From: Betaproteobacteria bacterium | GTDB lineage: Bacteria > Pseudomonadota > Gammaproteobacteria > Burkholderiales > Burkholderiaceae_C | Direction of reading: 5' to 3' | DNA length: 64,000 bases | Assembly (NCBI GenBank): GCA_947453725.1 | Contig: CANGHH010000010.1 | Span: 92,502 to 156,501 of the forward strand | Shown here: positions 8,745-18,901 of the stretch, piece after piece | How positions within the stretch are numbered: position 1 is the first letter of the stretch | Layout of the letters: each line of letters opens with the position of its first letter | The notes under the pieces: model-generated | What the model was told of the DNA's origin: nothing | The model's input: only the letters and a program-made list of their open reading frames with translations | The model's database searches: none | Position numbers and translations under genes: made by a program

Positions 8745-9497
8745 ATGCCCCGCAACCGCTCCGCATCTCCCGAAGCCAGCCCGCGCATCTTCCGCAGCGA
8801 AGAGGAACTGGCCGCGCTGCCGGCCAGCGAACGCATCCGCTACCGCCTGGTCCAGGCCGAGCGGCGCTACCACGCCAACGACAACATCTCGGCCTTCGTG
8901 CGCGACGGCGAACTCGGTGAGCTCAAGGCCGAGGTGCAGGCCAGGATGCAGGCCGTGCTGGAGGCCCTGGTCATCGACACCGTCAGCGACCACAACACCA
9001 ACGAGACGGCCAAGCGGGTGGCCAAGATGTACATCGAAGAGGTCTTCCGCGGGCGCTACGTGCCGATCCCGGCGGTCACCGAATTCCCCAACATCTCGCG
9101 CCTGAACGAGCTGATGATCGTCGGCCCGATCACGGTGCGCAGCGCCTGCAGCCACCACATGTGCCCGATCTTCGGCAAGGTCTGGATCGGCATCCTGCCC
9201 AACGAGCACAGCAACCTGATCGGCCTGAGCAAGTACGCGCGCATCGCCGACTGGATCATGAGCCGGCCGCAGATCCAGGAAGAGGCCGTGACCATGCTGG
9301 CCAATGAGTTGCAAGAGCGGGTGCGCCCCGACGGCCTGGCGCTGGTCATGGAAGCCGACCATTTCTGCATGCACTGGCGCGGTGTCAAGGACACCGAGTC
9401 GGCGATGGTCAACAGCGTGATGCGCGGCGCCTTCCTGAAAGACGCCAACCTGCGCCGCGAGTTCCTGTCCTTGCTGTCCCGCAAATCCACCAGTTGA
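8745..9497 (+). CDS. folE: GTP cyclohydrolase I
   Basis: A 250-residue FolE. It opens GTP to 7,8-dihydroneopterin triphosphate, the first step to folate and tetrahydropterins. Zinc ligands are visible as Cys135 and His138 in SACSHHMCPIFGK and Cys208 in ADHFCMHWRG. The usual S-x-C-E-H-H-x-x-P motif is present with Ser for Glu, as in other proteobacterial members of this subgroup. The first 25 residues are a variable extension. Only 10 bases separate it from the BLUF gene, so the two are probably co-transcribed. It is divergent from rsmB. Confidence 0.93.
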   Translation: MPRNRSASPEASPRIFRSEEELAALPASERIRYRLVQAERRYHANDNISAFVRDGELGELKAEVQARMQAVLEALVIDTVSDHNTNETAKRVAKMYIEEVFRGRYVPIPAVTEFPNISRLNELMIVGPITVRSACSHHMCPIFGKVWIGILPNEHSNLIGLSKYARIADWIMSRPQIQEEAVTMLANELQERVRPDGLALVMEADHFCMHWRGVKDTESAMVNSVMRGAFLKDANLRREFLSLLSRKSTS

Positions 9498-9507
9498 AGG
9501 AAACACC

Positions 9508-9933
9508 GTGCTCGTCCGACTCATGTACGCCAGCCGCGCCGTCCCTTCCATCGACCAGGAGGGTCTGCTGGCCATCCTTCGCAAGAGCAAGGCCAACAAC
9601 CCTTCGCAGGGGGTGACTGGCGTGCTGTGCTTCAGCGAGGGGATCTTCCTGCAGGTGCTCGAAGGCGGACGCAGCGCCGTCAGCCGGCTCTACAACCACA
9701 TTGCCAGCGACCCGCGCCACACCGACGTGGAACTGCTGTGCTACGAAGAAATCGGCGAGCGCCGCTTCGCGGGCTGGAGCATGGGGCAGGTCAATATGTC
9801 GCGCCTGAACCCGGGCCTGCTGCTGAAGTATTCCGAGCGCCCGACGCTGGACCCTTACGCTGTGTCGGGCCATGTGTCGATGGCGCTGTTCCAGGAACTG
9901 ATGGCGACCGCTTCGATCGTCGGCCAGCCCTGA
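9508..9933 (+). CDS. BLUF-domain blue-light sensor
   Basis: A 141-residue single-domain BLUF protein that binds FAD and senses blue light. Residues that form the flavin photocycle network align with AppA: Tyr7 (LMYAS), Asn31 (NNPSQGVTG), Gln49 (FLQVLEG), and Trp90/Met92 in RRFAGWSM. The last 45 residues extend beyond the domain as a helical cap (ALFQELMATA) like other short BLUF proteins that act through a partner. It starts with GTG 9508 behind GAAGGA, placed at the folE stop. No effector domain is fused, so the output must be a partner protein; coupling to folE is notable but unexplained. Confidence 0.93.
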   Translation: MLVRLMYASRAVPSIDQEGLLAILRKSKANNPSQGVTGVLCFSEGIFLQVLEGGRSAVSRLYNHIASDPRHTDVELLCYEEIGERRFAGWSMGQVNMSRLNPGLLLKYSERPTLDPYAVSGHVSMALFQELMATASIVGQP

Positions 9934-9936
9934 CCG

Positions 9937-9975
9937 AGCCCGGGACGCCTGGCGCCGGGAGCCAGGCGCCGGGCT
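9937..9975. terminator. Hairpin between convergent genes (candidate bidirectional terminator)
   Basis: AGCCCGG and GCCTGGC on the left pair with GCCAGGC and CCGGGCT on the right, with loop GCCGGGA and a small internal bulge. It lies between the stops of the convergent BLUF and LemA-like genes. There is no T-run on either side, so it would be an atypical terminator or mRNA-end stabiliser. Confidence 0.45.
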
Positions 9976-10519
9976 AGATGCGGCCCGCCTTGGCGAAGCG
10001 GAACAGGCGAACCAGCAGCCGCGTCGGGAACGAGGCGATGGCGTCGTTGTAGACGCCAGCGGCCTCGTTGAAGAGCTGGCGCGCGAAAGCCAGCCGCTGG
10101 TCGGCTTCGCGCCAGCTGCGCGTGTGGGCGGCGACCGCCGCGTCCTCGGCGCCCGCGGCCTTGTGCTCGAGCAGCGCGAACAGCCGACTCGCTGACGCCG
10201 ACAGGCTGGCCTCGGCCGTCGTCCAGGCCGCGGCGCTTTCAGCCACCACCGGGCGTGTGCCCATCACGCCAGCGGCGCGCTTGACCTCGGCCAGCGCCGC
10301 CAGCGTGGCATCGAGCGCGCCGTGTTCGGCGGCCAGCGGCTCGCGCAGCGCCACCAGCAGCGGGTCGGCGGCCTGCGCGCGCAGTCGCAGCGCTTCATCG
10401 ACCTTGGCCCAGGCCTCGGCAATGGCATTGCGCAGCGACACCAGCCGGTTGTAAGCGCCGACCATCCAGAACACCTGGACGGCGAGCAGCGCCAGCAGCA
10501 GCAGTTGGCGCGACGACAT
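9974..10519 (-). CDS. LemA-like membrane protein
   Basis: A 181-residue protein starting at [20 protein letters not shown] (10519). The ATG overlaps the proA stop (TGATG), so it is downstream in the proA operon. Residues 5-25 form one transmembrane helix, followed by NRLVSLRNAIAEAWAKVDE, the typical LemA opening (Y-N-x-L-V-x-x-R-N-x-x-x-x-A-W-x-x-V-D). The remainder is long alpha-helix with a final FNEAAGVYNDAIASFPTRL that also matches LemA. Family function is unknown. An alternative upstream start would add 12 unlikely residues inside proA. Confidence 0.8.
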   Translation of the reverse strand: MSSRQLLLLALLAVQVFWMVGAYNRLVSLRNAIAEAWAKVDEALRLRAQAADPLLVALREPLAAEHGALDATLAALAEVKRAAGVMGTRPVVAESAAAWTTAEASLSASASRLFALLEHKAAGAEDAAVAAHTRSWREADQRLAFARQLFNEAAGVYNDAIASFPTRLLVRLFRFAKAGRI

Positions 10520-11817
10520 CAGCGGCGGATCTCGCCCTGGCCCAGCACCACCCACTTCATCGACGTCAGCCCTTCCAGGCCGACCGGCCCGCGGGCGTGC
10601 AGCTTGTCGGTGCTGATGCCGATCTCGGCGCCCAGGCCGTATTCGAAGCCGTCGGCAAAGCGCGTGCTGGCGTTGACCATCACGCTGGCCGAATCGACCT
10701 CGCGCAGGAAGCGCATCGCGTTCGGGTGGTTCGTCGTCAGGATGGCGTCGGTGTGGTGCGAACCGTGGCGGTTGATGTGGCCAACAGCCTCGTCCAGGCT
10801 GTCCACGACCTTGATGCTGATGATCGGCGCCAGGTACTCGCAGCCCCAGTCGGCCTCGGTGGCGCGCAGGACTCCAGGCTGGCCGCCGAGCAGCGCGGCG
10901 GCGCGGCTGTCGCAGCGCATCTCGACGCCCTTGGCCGCGAAGACGGCGCCGATGCGCGGCAGGAAGGCCGCCGCCTGCGCCGCGTGCACCAGCAGCGATT
11001 CGGCGGCGTTGCAGGGGCTGTATTTCTGGGTCTTGGCGTTGTCGGTGACGCGCACCGCCAGCTCGAGATCGACCTGTTCATCGACATAGACATGGCAGTT
11101 GCCGTCGAGGTGCTTGATGACCGGCACCTTCGACTCGGCGCTGATGCGTTCGATCAGGCCCTTGCCGCCGCGCGGGATGATCACGTCCACCGCTTCGGGC
11201 ATCGTGATCAGCAGGCCGACGGCGGCGCGGTCGGTGGTGGCGATGAGCTGCACCGCGTCGGGCGGTAGACCGGCTTCGGTCAGTGCGGCCTGCACCAGCT
11301 GCCACAGCGCCAGGTTCGAATGCAGGGCCTCGCTGCCGCCGCGCAGGATGGCCGCGTTGCCGCTCTTGATGGCCAGCGAGGCGGCCTCGATGGTGACGTT
11401 GGGCCGGCTCTCGTAGATCATGCCGAAGACGCCCAGCGGCACGCGCATCTGGCCCACGCTGATGCCGCTGGGGCGGCGCTTGACGCCGGTGATCTCGCCG
11501 ACCGGGTCGGGCATCGCGGCGATCTGCTCGCAGCCTTCGGCCACCGTGGCGATGACATCCGGCGTCAGCTTCAGGCGGTCGACCAGCGGCTCGGCCAGGC
11601 CGGCGGCGCGCGCTGCGTCCAGGTCCTGCGCATTGGCGGTCTGCAGCGCCGACGTCTGTTCGCGCAGGCGCCGCGCCAGCGCCCGCAGCGCGTGGTCCTT
11701 GGCGGCCGTCGAAGCCGCCGCCATGGTGCCGGACGCGGCACGCGCGGCGGCGCCGACGCGGCTCATGTAGGGGCGAAGGTCGCCAGGCAGTTCGTCAGGC
11801 AGGTCGTTGGGGTTCAT
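10519..11817 (-). CDS. proA: Glutamate-5-semialdehyde dehydrogenase (gamma-glutamyl phosphate reductase)
   Basis: A 432-residue ProA. It reduces gamma-glutamyl phosphate to glutamate 5-semialdehyde with NADPH in proline synthesis. The family-specific stretch [14 protein letters not shown] is at 129-142, [11 protein letters not shown] at 151-161, and the catalytic Cys269 is in [13 protein letters not shown]. The C-terminal [18 protein letters not shown] is the oligomerisation/NADP region. Start chosen at [10 protein letters not shown] (11817); in-frame upstream codons run into unrelated sequence. proB is not beside it. A LemA-like gene follows with overlapping start and stop. Confidence 0.95.
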   Translation of the reverse strand: MNPNDLPDELPGDLRPYMSRVGAAARAASGTMAAASTAAKDHALRALARRLREQTSALQTANAQDLDAARAAGLAEPLVDRLKLTPDVIATVAEGCEQIAAMPDPVGEITGVKRRPSGISVGQMRVPLGVFGMIYESRPNVTIEAASLAIKSGNAAILRGGSEALHSNLALWQLVQAALTEAGLPPDAVQLIATTDRAAVGLLITMPEAVDVIIPRGGKGLIERISAESKVPVIKHLDGNCHVYVDEQVDLELAVRVTDNAKTQKYSPCNAAESLLVHAAQAAAFLPRIGAVFAAKGVEMRCDSRAAALLGGQPGVLRATEADWGCEYLAPIISIKVVDSLDEAVGHINRHGSHHTDAILTTNHPNAMRFLREVDSASVMVNASTRFADGFEYGLGAEIGISTDKLHARGPVGLEGLTSMKWVVLGQGEIRR

Positions 11818-11864
11818 GCAGCGGATTTTCGCGGGTTTGCAGCGTTTGTGCGGCCGGCCCGGCC

Positions 11865-12860
11865 TCAGCCCGGCACGTTCGGCGACAGCGCCGCCAGCAC
11901 GGCCAGCCACAGCCAGGCCGCCGGCGCGAAGGCCACCGTCGAGACCACGATACCGGCCGTCGTTTCGGCCTGCAGGGTGTTGTAGCGCTGGGCGAAGATC
12001 AGCGCGTTGCTGCCGGCCGGCAGCGCGGCCATCACGACCACCACCGCCAGCGGCAGGCCCTGCAGCCCGAAGCCGACATGCGCCACCAGCAGCACCAGCG
12101 CGGGCAGCAGCAGCAGCTTCAGCAGCGAGGCCTGGATCGCCGCGCGCCACTGGCCGTGCAGGCCGTAGCTTTCCAGGTTCACGCCGATCAGCACCAGGCA
12201 CAAGGGCACCACGGCGGCGGCCAGCGTGGCCAGCGCGTCGTCCAGCACGGGCGGCAGGCTGAAGCCTGTCAGGTTCCAGGCCAGGCCGACCAGCACCGGC
12301 AGCACCACGGGGTGGATGATGGTGTTGCGCGCCGTCAGCAGCAGCGTGTGGCGCAACGCGGCGCCTTCGCCCTGCGCGTGGCGCTCGCGCGCCAGATCGA
12401 GTTCCACCAGCGCGGTCAGCACCGACAGCAGCAGCAGCGCGTGCAGGCTGACCAGCGCGATGTGGATGGCCAGCCCGGTTTCGCCGAACAGCGCCGCGGC
12501 GAAGGGGATGCCGACCTGCACCGAATTGCCGAAAGTGGCGGTGATGGCGCGCACCGCCGGCGCGGCGGCGCCATCGCCGTTATTCCCGCGCCGCCGCGAC
12601 CAGCCGTAGACCGTGAGCAGCAGCAGCAAGGCGGGCACGAAGAAGGCGGCCACGGTGCGCCACGGCATGTGCGTCAGGTCCAGCCGCGCGGTGGTGCGCA
12701 CCAGCAGCGCCGGCACGAAGAGGTAGAAGGCCGCGTTGCCCAGCAGCCGCGCCGGGTCGCCTTCGCCGGGCTGGCCCAGCCAGCGCTGGCGCGCGGCGAT
12801 CCAGCCCAGCGCGACGGTCACGAACAGCCCCAGCAGCTTGGCCACGACGGCGGCGGTCAC
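11865..12860 (-). CDS. AEC-family transporter
   Basis: A 331-residue inner-membrane protein of the auxin efflux carrier (AEC) family, which in bacteria includes malonate and other carboxylate transporters. About ten hydrophobic helices are visible in two five-helix halves. Typical features are [17 protein letters not shown] in the first half and [12 protein letters not shown] in the second, the family's conserved Asn/Gln-containing crossover region. It lies between the PhnD-like gene (22 bases upstream) and proA on the same strand, so it may share transcription with the former. Substrate unknown. Confidence 0.85.
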   Translation of the reverse strand: MTAAVVAKLLGLFVTVALGWIAARQRWLGQPGEGDPARLLGNAAFYLFVPALLVRTTARLDLTHMPWRTVAAFFVPALLLLLTVYGWSRRRGNNGDGAAAPAVRAITATFGNSVQVGIPFAAALFGETGLAIHIALVSLHALLLLSVLTALVELDLARERHAQGEGAALRHTLLLTARNTIIHPVVLPVLVGLAWNLTGFSLPPVLDDALATLAAAVVPLCLVLIGVNLESYGLHGQWRAAIQASLLKLLLLPALVLLVAHVGFGLQGLPLAVVVVMAALPAGSNALIFAQRYNTLQAETTAGIVVSTVAFAPAAWLWLAVLAALSPNVPG

Positions 12861-12882
12861 GGCGCCGTCGCTTTCACACCCC

Positions 12883-13689
12883 TCATAGCCCCAGCCAGAC
12901 GCCCAGCTTCAGCAGCGCCGCTTCGTCGTAGGCCTGGTAGCCGGGAACCTTGATCGGCTCGAGCTTCTTGCGGCCGGCTTCGCTGCTGTCCAGCGTGGTG
13001 AAGTAGTCGCGCAGCAGCGCCAGCTGTTCGGCGTTGACCGACGGGCCGGCGATCAGTTGCTTGATCGGTACCGCCTTGCTGGTGCCCAGCACGCGGCCGT
13101 TCTTGGCCAGCCAGTCCTGGACCAGCGCAGCCGAAGCGGTGGCGCCGGCCTGGGTGAAGGTGTTCTCGACCATGAAGGGCACGGCATCCTGGTAGCGCGT
13201 GTAGGTGTAACTCATGGCCTTGGCGTTGCCCATGGCTTCGCGCACCGTGGCGCGCGCCATCCACGCGGTGATCGAGTCTTCGTCGGGCAGGCCCAGCTTC
13301 CTGCCGCGCAGGTCGGCCAGCGTCTTGTAGGGCGCGTTGGCCAGCACCAGGAAGCTGGCCTTGTAGTCGGTGTAGCCCTTGGTCACGGCGACCAGCTTGT
13401 AGCCGTCCTTCAGCGCGGCGATCGAGATGTGCGCCGGGTGCACCAGCGCCAGGTCGTAGGCCTTGGCCGCCAGCCCCTTGCGCAATTCCTTGTAGTCGCC
13501 GACCGGCTCCACGCGCACGGCCTGGCCCAGCAGCTTGCCCAGGTCGGTGGCGACGGCCGCGTAGCGGGCGCGGATCTCGTCGTTGCCGACGCGGTAGCTC
13601 ACGCCTTCGTTCACCGCGAAAACCAGTGCCTGGGCCCAGGGGGCGTAGGCCAGCAGGGCAGCCAGGAAGACCAGTCGGGCAGGGCGCAT
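12883..13689 (-). CDS. PhnD-like phosphate/phosphonate-type substrate-binding protein
   Basis: A 268-residue periplasmic binding protein of the PhnD/DUF3834-like type II fold. The signal peptide is residues 1-21 (VFLAALLAYAPWAQA). The mature part has the PhnD pattern: a first-domain YDLALVHPAHISIAAL (ligand loop), SFLVLANAPYKTLADLRGRKLGLPDEDS (hinge and oxyanion loop), and TYTRYQDAVPFMVEN. No ABC permease or ATPase genes are adjacent. Orphan PhnD-like proteins often act as solute sensors or scavengers, so transport of phosphonate should not be assumed. Confidence 0.82.
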   Translation of the reverse strand: MRPARLVFLAALLAYAPWAQALVFAVNEGVSYRVGNDEIRARYAAVATDLGKLLGQAVRVEPVGDYKELRKGLAAKAYDLALVHPAHISIAALKDGYKLVAVTKGYTDYKASFLVLANAPYKTLADLRGRKLGLPDEDSITAWMARATVREAMGNAKAMSYTYTRYQDAVPFMVENTFTQAGATASAALVQDWLAKNGRVLGTSKAVPIKQLIAGPSVNAEQLALLRDYFTTLDSSEAGRKKLEPIKVPGYQAYDEAALLKLGVWLGL

Positions 13690-13738
13690 GGCGGGTTTCT
13701 GTGGGGTGTTCAGACCCCGAGTCTAGGGCCGGTGGTGG

Positions 13739-14058
13739 TCACGCCGCGTCGGGCACGACGCTGGCCAGCCACTGCGCCACGTCGGCCGCGGCGGCATCGA
13801 CCTGCACCGTCTTGCGCCGGGCGCTGTCGCCGCGCAGCAGGGTGACCGCGCGCCGCGGCAGCGCCAGCTCGCCGGCCAGCCAGGCCAGCAGCGCGGCGTT
13901 GGCCTTGCCGTCCACAGGCGGCGCGTGCAGGCGCACGCGCAGGCAGCCGTCGTGCAGGCCGTCGGCGGCGGTGCGCCTGGCGTTGGGTGACACGGCCAGC
14001 TGCAGCTGGCAGCCCGTTCGCGGGGCCGCCAGCGGCGTCAGGCAAGGCCAATCGCGAA

Positions 14059-14062
<4 letters not shown>
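13739..14062 (-). CDS. DUF167 (YggU-like) protein
   Basis: A 107-residue YggU/DUF167 protein. The core is RLHAPPVDGKANAALLAWLAGEL followed by VTLLRGDSARRKTVQV, the family hallmark (PxDGKAN and LxxGxxSRxK). I choose a TTG start at 14062 because TTGA overlaps the topB stop codon (TGA, 14061-14059), a common coupling arrangement, and no ATG lies upstream of the domain in this frame. Function of the family is not established. Confidence 0.8.
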
Positions 14063-16707
<2,645 letters not shown>

Positions 16708-16814
16708 GGTTCCTCGACGTTCTGACTGGCGCTGGGTCGGCCGGCGGCCGGCTGGAAATCGATGCCTACAATCCGCCGGTCTCGTGCGCACACACGCGCG
16801 CTCGTACGAAACCA

Positions 16815-17303
16815 ATGTACCGAATGAGCAAGACCGCGCAAGCCGCATCGTCAGACCGCCGTCGCATCCAGATTCGCAAGAGCGGCATCCACGGCAAGGG
16901 CGTCTTCGCCTTGCAGCCCATCGCGGCTGGCGAGCTGGTCATCGAATACAAGGGCGAGACCATCACCTGGCCCGAGGCGCTGCGCCGCCATCCGCACGAC
17001 CCCAGCGACCCCAACCACACCTTCTATTTCAGCCTCGACGACGGCAGCCACGTCATCGACGGCAAGGTCGATGGCAACTCGGCGCGCTGGATCAACCACG
17101 CCTGCGAGCCCAACTGCGAGGCCGACGAGATCGGTGGCCGCGTCTTCATCAAGGCGCTGCGCGACCTGCAGCCCGGCGAAGAGCTGTTCTACGACTACGG
17201 CCTGGTCATCGACGAGCGCTACACCGCCAAGCTGAAGAAGGCATACGAATGCCGCTGCGGCAACGCCGGCTGCCGCCGCACCATGCTGGCACCCAAGCGA
17301 TGA
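16815..17303 (+). CDS. SET-domain protein-lysine methyltransferase
   Basis: A 162-residue stand-alone SET protein; SET enzymes transfer methyl from SAM to protein lysines. Motifs in order are SGIHGKGVFA (23-32), the pseudoknot RWINHACEPNC (91-101), EELFYDYG (122-129) with catalytic Tyr128, and a post-SET zinc cluster ECRCGNAGCR (145-154). All key residues are intact. The start could be Met1 or Met4 (16824). It overlaps birA by ATGA, so the two are coupled, and it is divergent from topB. Bacterial SET proteins are uncommon in this group; the target is unknown, with basic chromosomal or ribosomal proteins possible. Confidence 0.92.
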   Translation: MYRMSKTAQAASSDRRRIQIRKSGIHGKGVFALQPIAAGELVIEYKGETITWPEALRRHPHDPSDPNHTFYFSLDDGSHVIDGKVDGNSARWINHACEPNCEADEIGGRVFIKALRDLQPGEELFYDYGLVIDERYTAKLKKAYECRCGNAGCRRTMLAPKR

Positions 17304-18175
17304 ACACGCGGGCCGCCGGGGCGCTGGCCGGTCCCACGCCCTGGGGCGCTGAAGCCCTGTGGCTGCAGCTCGAAGCGCTGTTGCCGGGCCTGTCCATCGA
17401 GGTGCTGCCCCGCGTGGCGTCGACCAACACGCTGCTGCTGGAACGGGCGCGGGCTGGCGATGTCCAGCCCTGCCTGCTGGTGGCCGAGGAACAGACCCAG
17501 GGCCGGGGCCGGATGGGCCGCGAATGGCGCAGCCGCGCCGGCGCCTCGCTGACCTTCTCGCTGGCGCTGCCGTTGGCAGTGGCCGACTGGTCGGGCCTGT
17601 CGCTGGCGGTCGGCCTGGCCCTGGCCGATGCGCTGGACCCGCTGCCGGCCGATCCCGCCGAAGGGGCGCCGCGCATCGGCCTGAAGTGGCCCAACGACCT
17701 GTGGCTGCTTGACGGCCCGCTGGCCGCCGGTGGCGGGCGCAAGCTGGGCGGCATCCTGATCGAGACCGTCGGTGCCGGCGCGAGCGCCGGGCCGGGCTCG
17801 CCGCGCCTGGCGGTCGTCGGCGTCGGTCTGAACCTGCTGCCGCAGCCCGAAGAAGGCCTGAGTCAGGGCTGCGCCTGCCTGCAGGAACTGGACGCGCAGG
17901 CCAGCGCGCCGCAGGTGCTGGCCGGCGTGGCTGCGCCGCTGCTGCGCGCGCTGCTGCGCTTCCAGGCTGCGGGCTTCGCGCCGCTGGCCGCGGCTTACGC
18001 GCGGCGCGACGTGCTGCGCGGCCGCCCTGTCAGCACCACACAGGCCGGCCTGCCCGAAGGCCGGGCTGAAGGCGTGGACGCGCAGGGGGCCTTGTTGGTG
18101 CGCCACGGCGGCTTGCACCGCGTCGTCAGTGGCGAGGTCAGCGTGCGGCCGCGGGCTGCCGTGGAAGCCGGTTGA
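17300..18175 (+). CDS. birA: Biotin--[acetyl-CoA-carboxylase] ligase, monofunctional
   Basis: A 291-residue biotin protein ligase that attaches biotin to the BCCP subunit of acetyl-CoA carboxylase via biotinyl-AMP. The catalytic loop GRGRMGREW is at residues 68-76, biotin-contacting STNT at 41-44, LKWPNDLWL near 127, and KLGGILIE near 145. There is no N-terminal helix-turn-helix, so it does not repress biotin genes as E. coli BirA does. Start ATG 17300 overlaps the SET gene stop. The C-terminal cap domain is present. Confidence 0.93.
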   Translation: MNTRAAGALAGPTPWGAEALWLQLEALLPGLSIEVLPRVASTNTLLLERARAGDVQPCLLVAEEQTQGRGRMGREWRSRAGASLTFSLALPLAVADWSGLSLAVGLALADALDPLPADPAEGAPRIGLKWPNDLWLLDGPLAAGGGRKLGGILIETVGAGASAGPGSPRLAVVGVGLNLLPQPEEGLSQGCACLQELDAQASAPQVLAGVAAPLLRALLRFQAAGFAPLAAAYARRDVLRGRPVSTTQAGLPEGRAEGVDAQGALLVRHGGLHRVVSGEVSVRPRAAVEAG

Positions 18176-18864
18176 TGCTGCGCGCGCTGGCCATCGCGCT
18201 CTTGCTGGCCAATGCGCTGTGCTTCGTCTGGGTCCGCGGCTGGCTGGCGCCCGCCTGGCCCGCACCGCACAGCAGCGAACGCGAACCCGAACGGCTGGCT
18301 GCGCAGCTGCACCCCGAACGCGTGACCGTGCTGGTCGGGCCGGCTGCCAGTGCTGCGATCGCGGCGGCGCGAGCGGCCGCGCTGGTCTGCCTGGAAGCCG
18401 GCCCGCTGGGCGAAGGCGACCTGGCTGGCGCCGAAGCCGCGCTGGCGGGATTGCACCTGCCCGAAGGCAGCTGGCAGCGCGACGCCGCCCCGCTGCCGCC
18501 GCTGTGGCTGGTCTACGTGGCGCGCCCGGCCGATACGACGGTGATGCGCGCCCGCAGTCAGGAGCTGACGCGGCTGCAGATCGCCTTCGAGACGCTGGCG
18601 GCCCCGGCCGAACTGGCTGGCGGCCTGGTGCTGTCGCGCCATGCCACGCAGGCCGAAGCCGACGCAGCGCTGGCCGCCGTCACGGCCCGTGCCTCCCCCG
18701 GCAAGGCGCTGCGTTGGCTGCGCGTGGTCAGCCTGCCCGAGCCGCCGGTCCGGCTGTGGCTGCGGCTGCCCCAGGCCGACGCCGAATTGCAGGAGAAGCT
18801 CAAGGCCCTGCCGCCCGAGCCCTTGGCCGGCGGCTTCAAGGCCTGCACGCCGCGGCCGGCCTGA
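18175..18864 (+). CDS. SPOR-like membrane-anchored protein
   Basis: A 229-residue protein starting at ATG 18175 (TGATG overlap with birA; a TTG one codon earlier is also possible). Residues 1-23 (MLRALAIALLLANALCFVW) are a membrane anchor. The C-terminal 100 residues resemble a divergent SPOR fold: GGLVLSRHATQAEADAALAAV has the typical position of the peptidoglycan-binding helix. SPOR proteins bind denuded glycan strands at the division septum. The similarity is weak and the call leans on the SPOR-type Ala-rich helix and its birA neighbourhood. Its stop lies inside a 16-base inverted repeat. Confidence 0.6.
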   Translation: MLRALAIALLLANALCFVWVRGWLAPAWPAPHSSEREPERLAAQLHPERVTVLVGPAASAAIAAARAAALVCLEAGPLGEGDLAGAEAALAGLHLPEGSWQRDAAPLPPLWLVYVARPADTTVMRARSQELTRLQIAFETLAAPAELAGGLVLSRHATQAEADAALAAVTARASPGKALRWLRVVSLPEPPVRLWLRLPQADAELQEKLKALPPEPLAGGFKACTPRPA

Positions 18865-18901
18865 AGCGCGGCGGGCTGGCCCCGGCGCGCTTCAGGCCGG
18901 C
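18855..18901. terminator. Perfect 16-bp inverted repeat spanning two convergent stop codons
   Basis: Left arm GCCGGCCTGAAGCGCG (18855-18870) and right arm CGCGCTTCAGGCCGGC (18886-18901) are exact reverse complements around a 15-base loop. Each arm contains one of the convergent stop codons (TGA at 18862-18864 and TCA at 18892-18894). The predicted stem is very stable. No T-run follows on either strand, so it may act as a bidirectional terminator or 3'-end protector. Confidence 0.6.
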
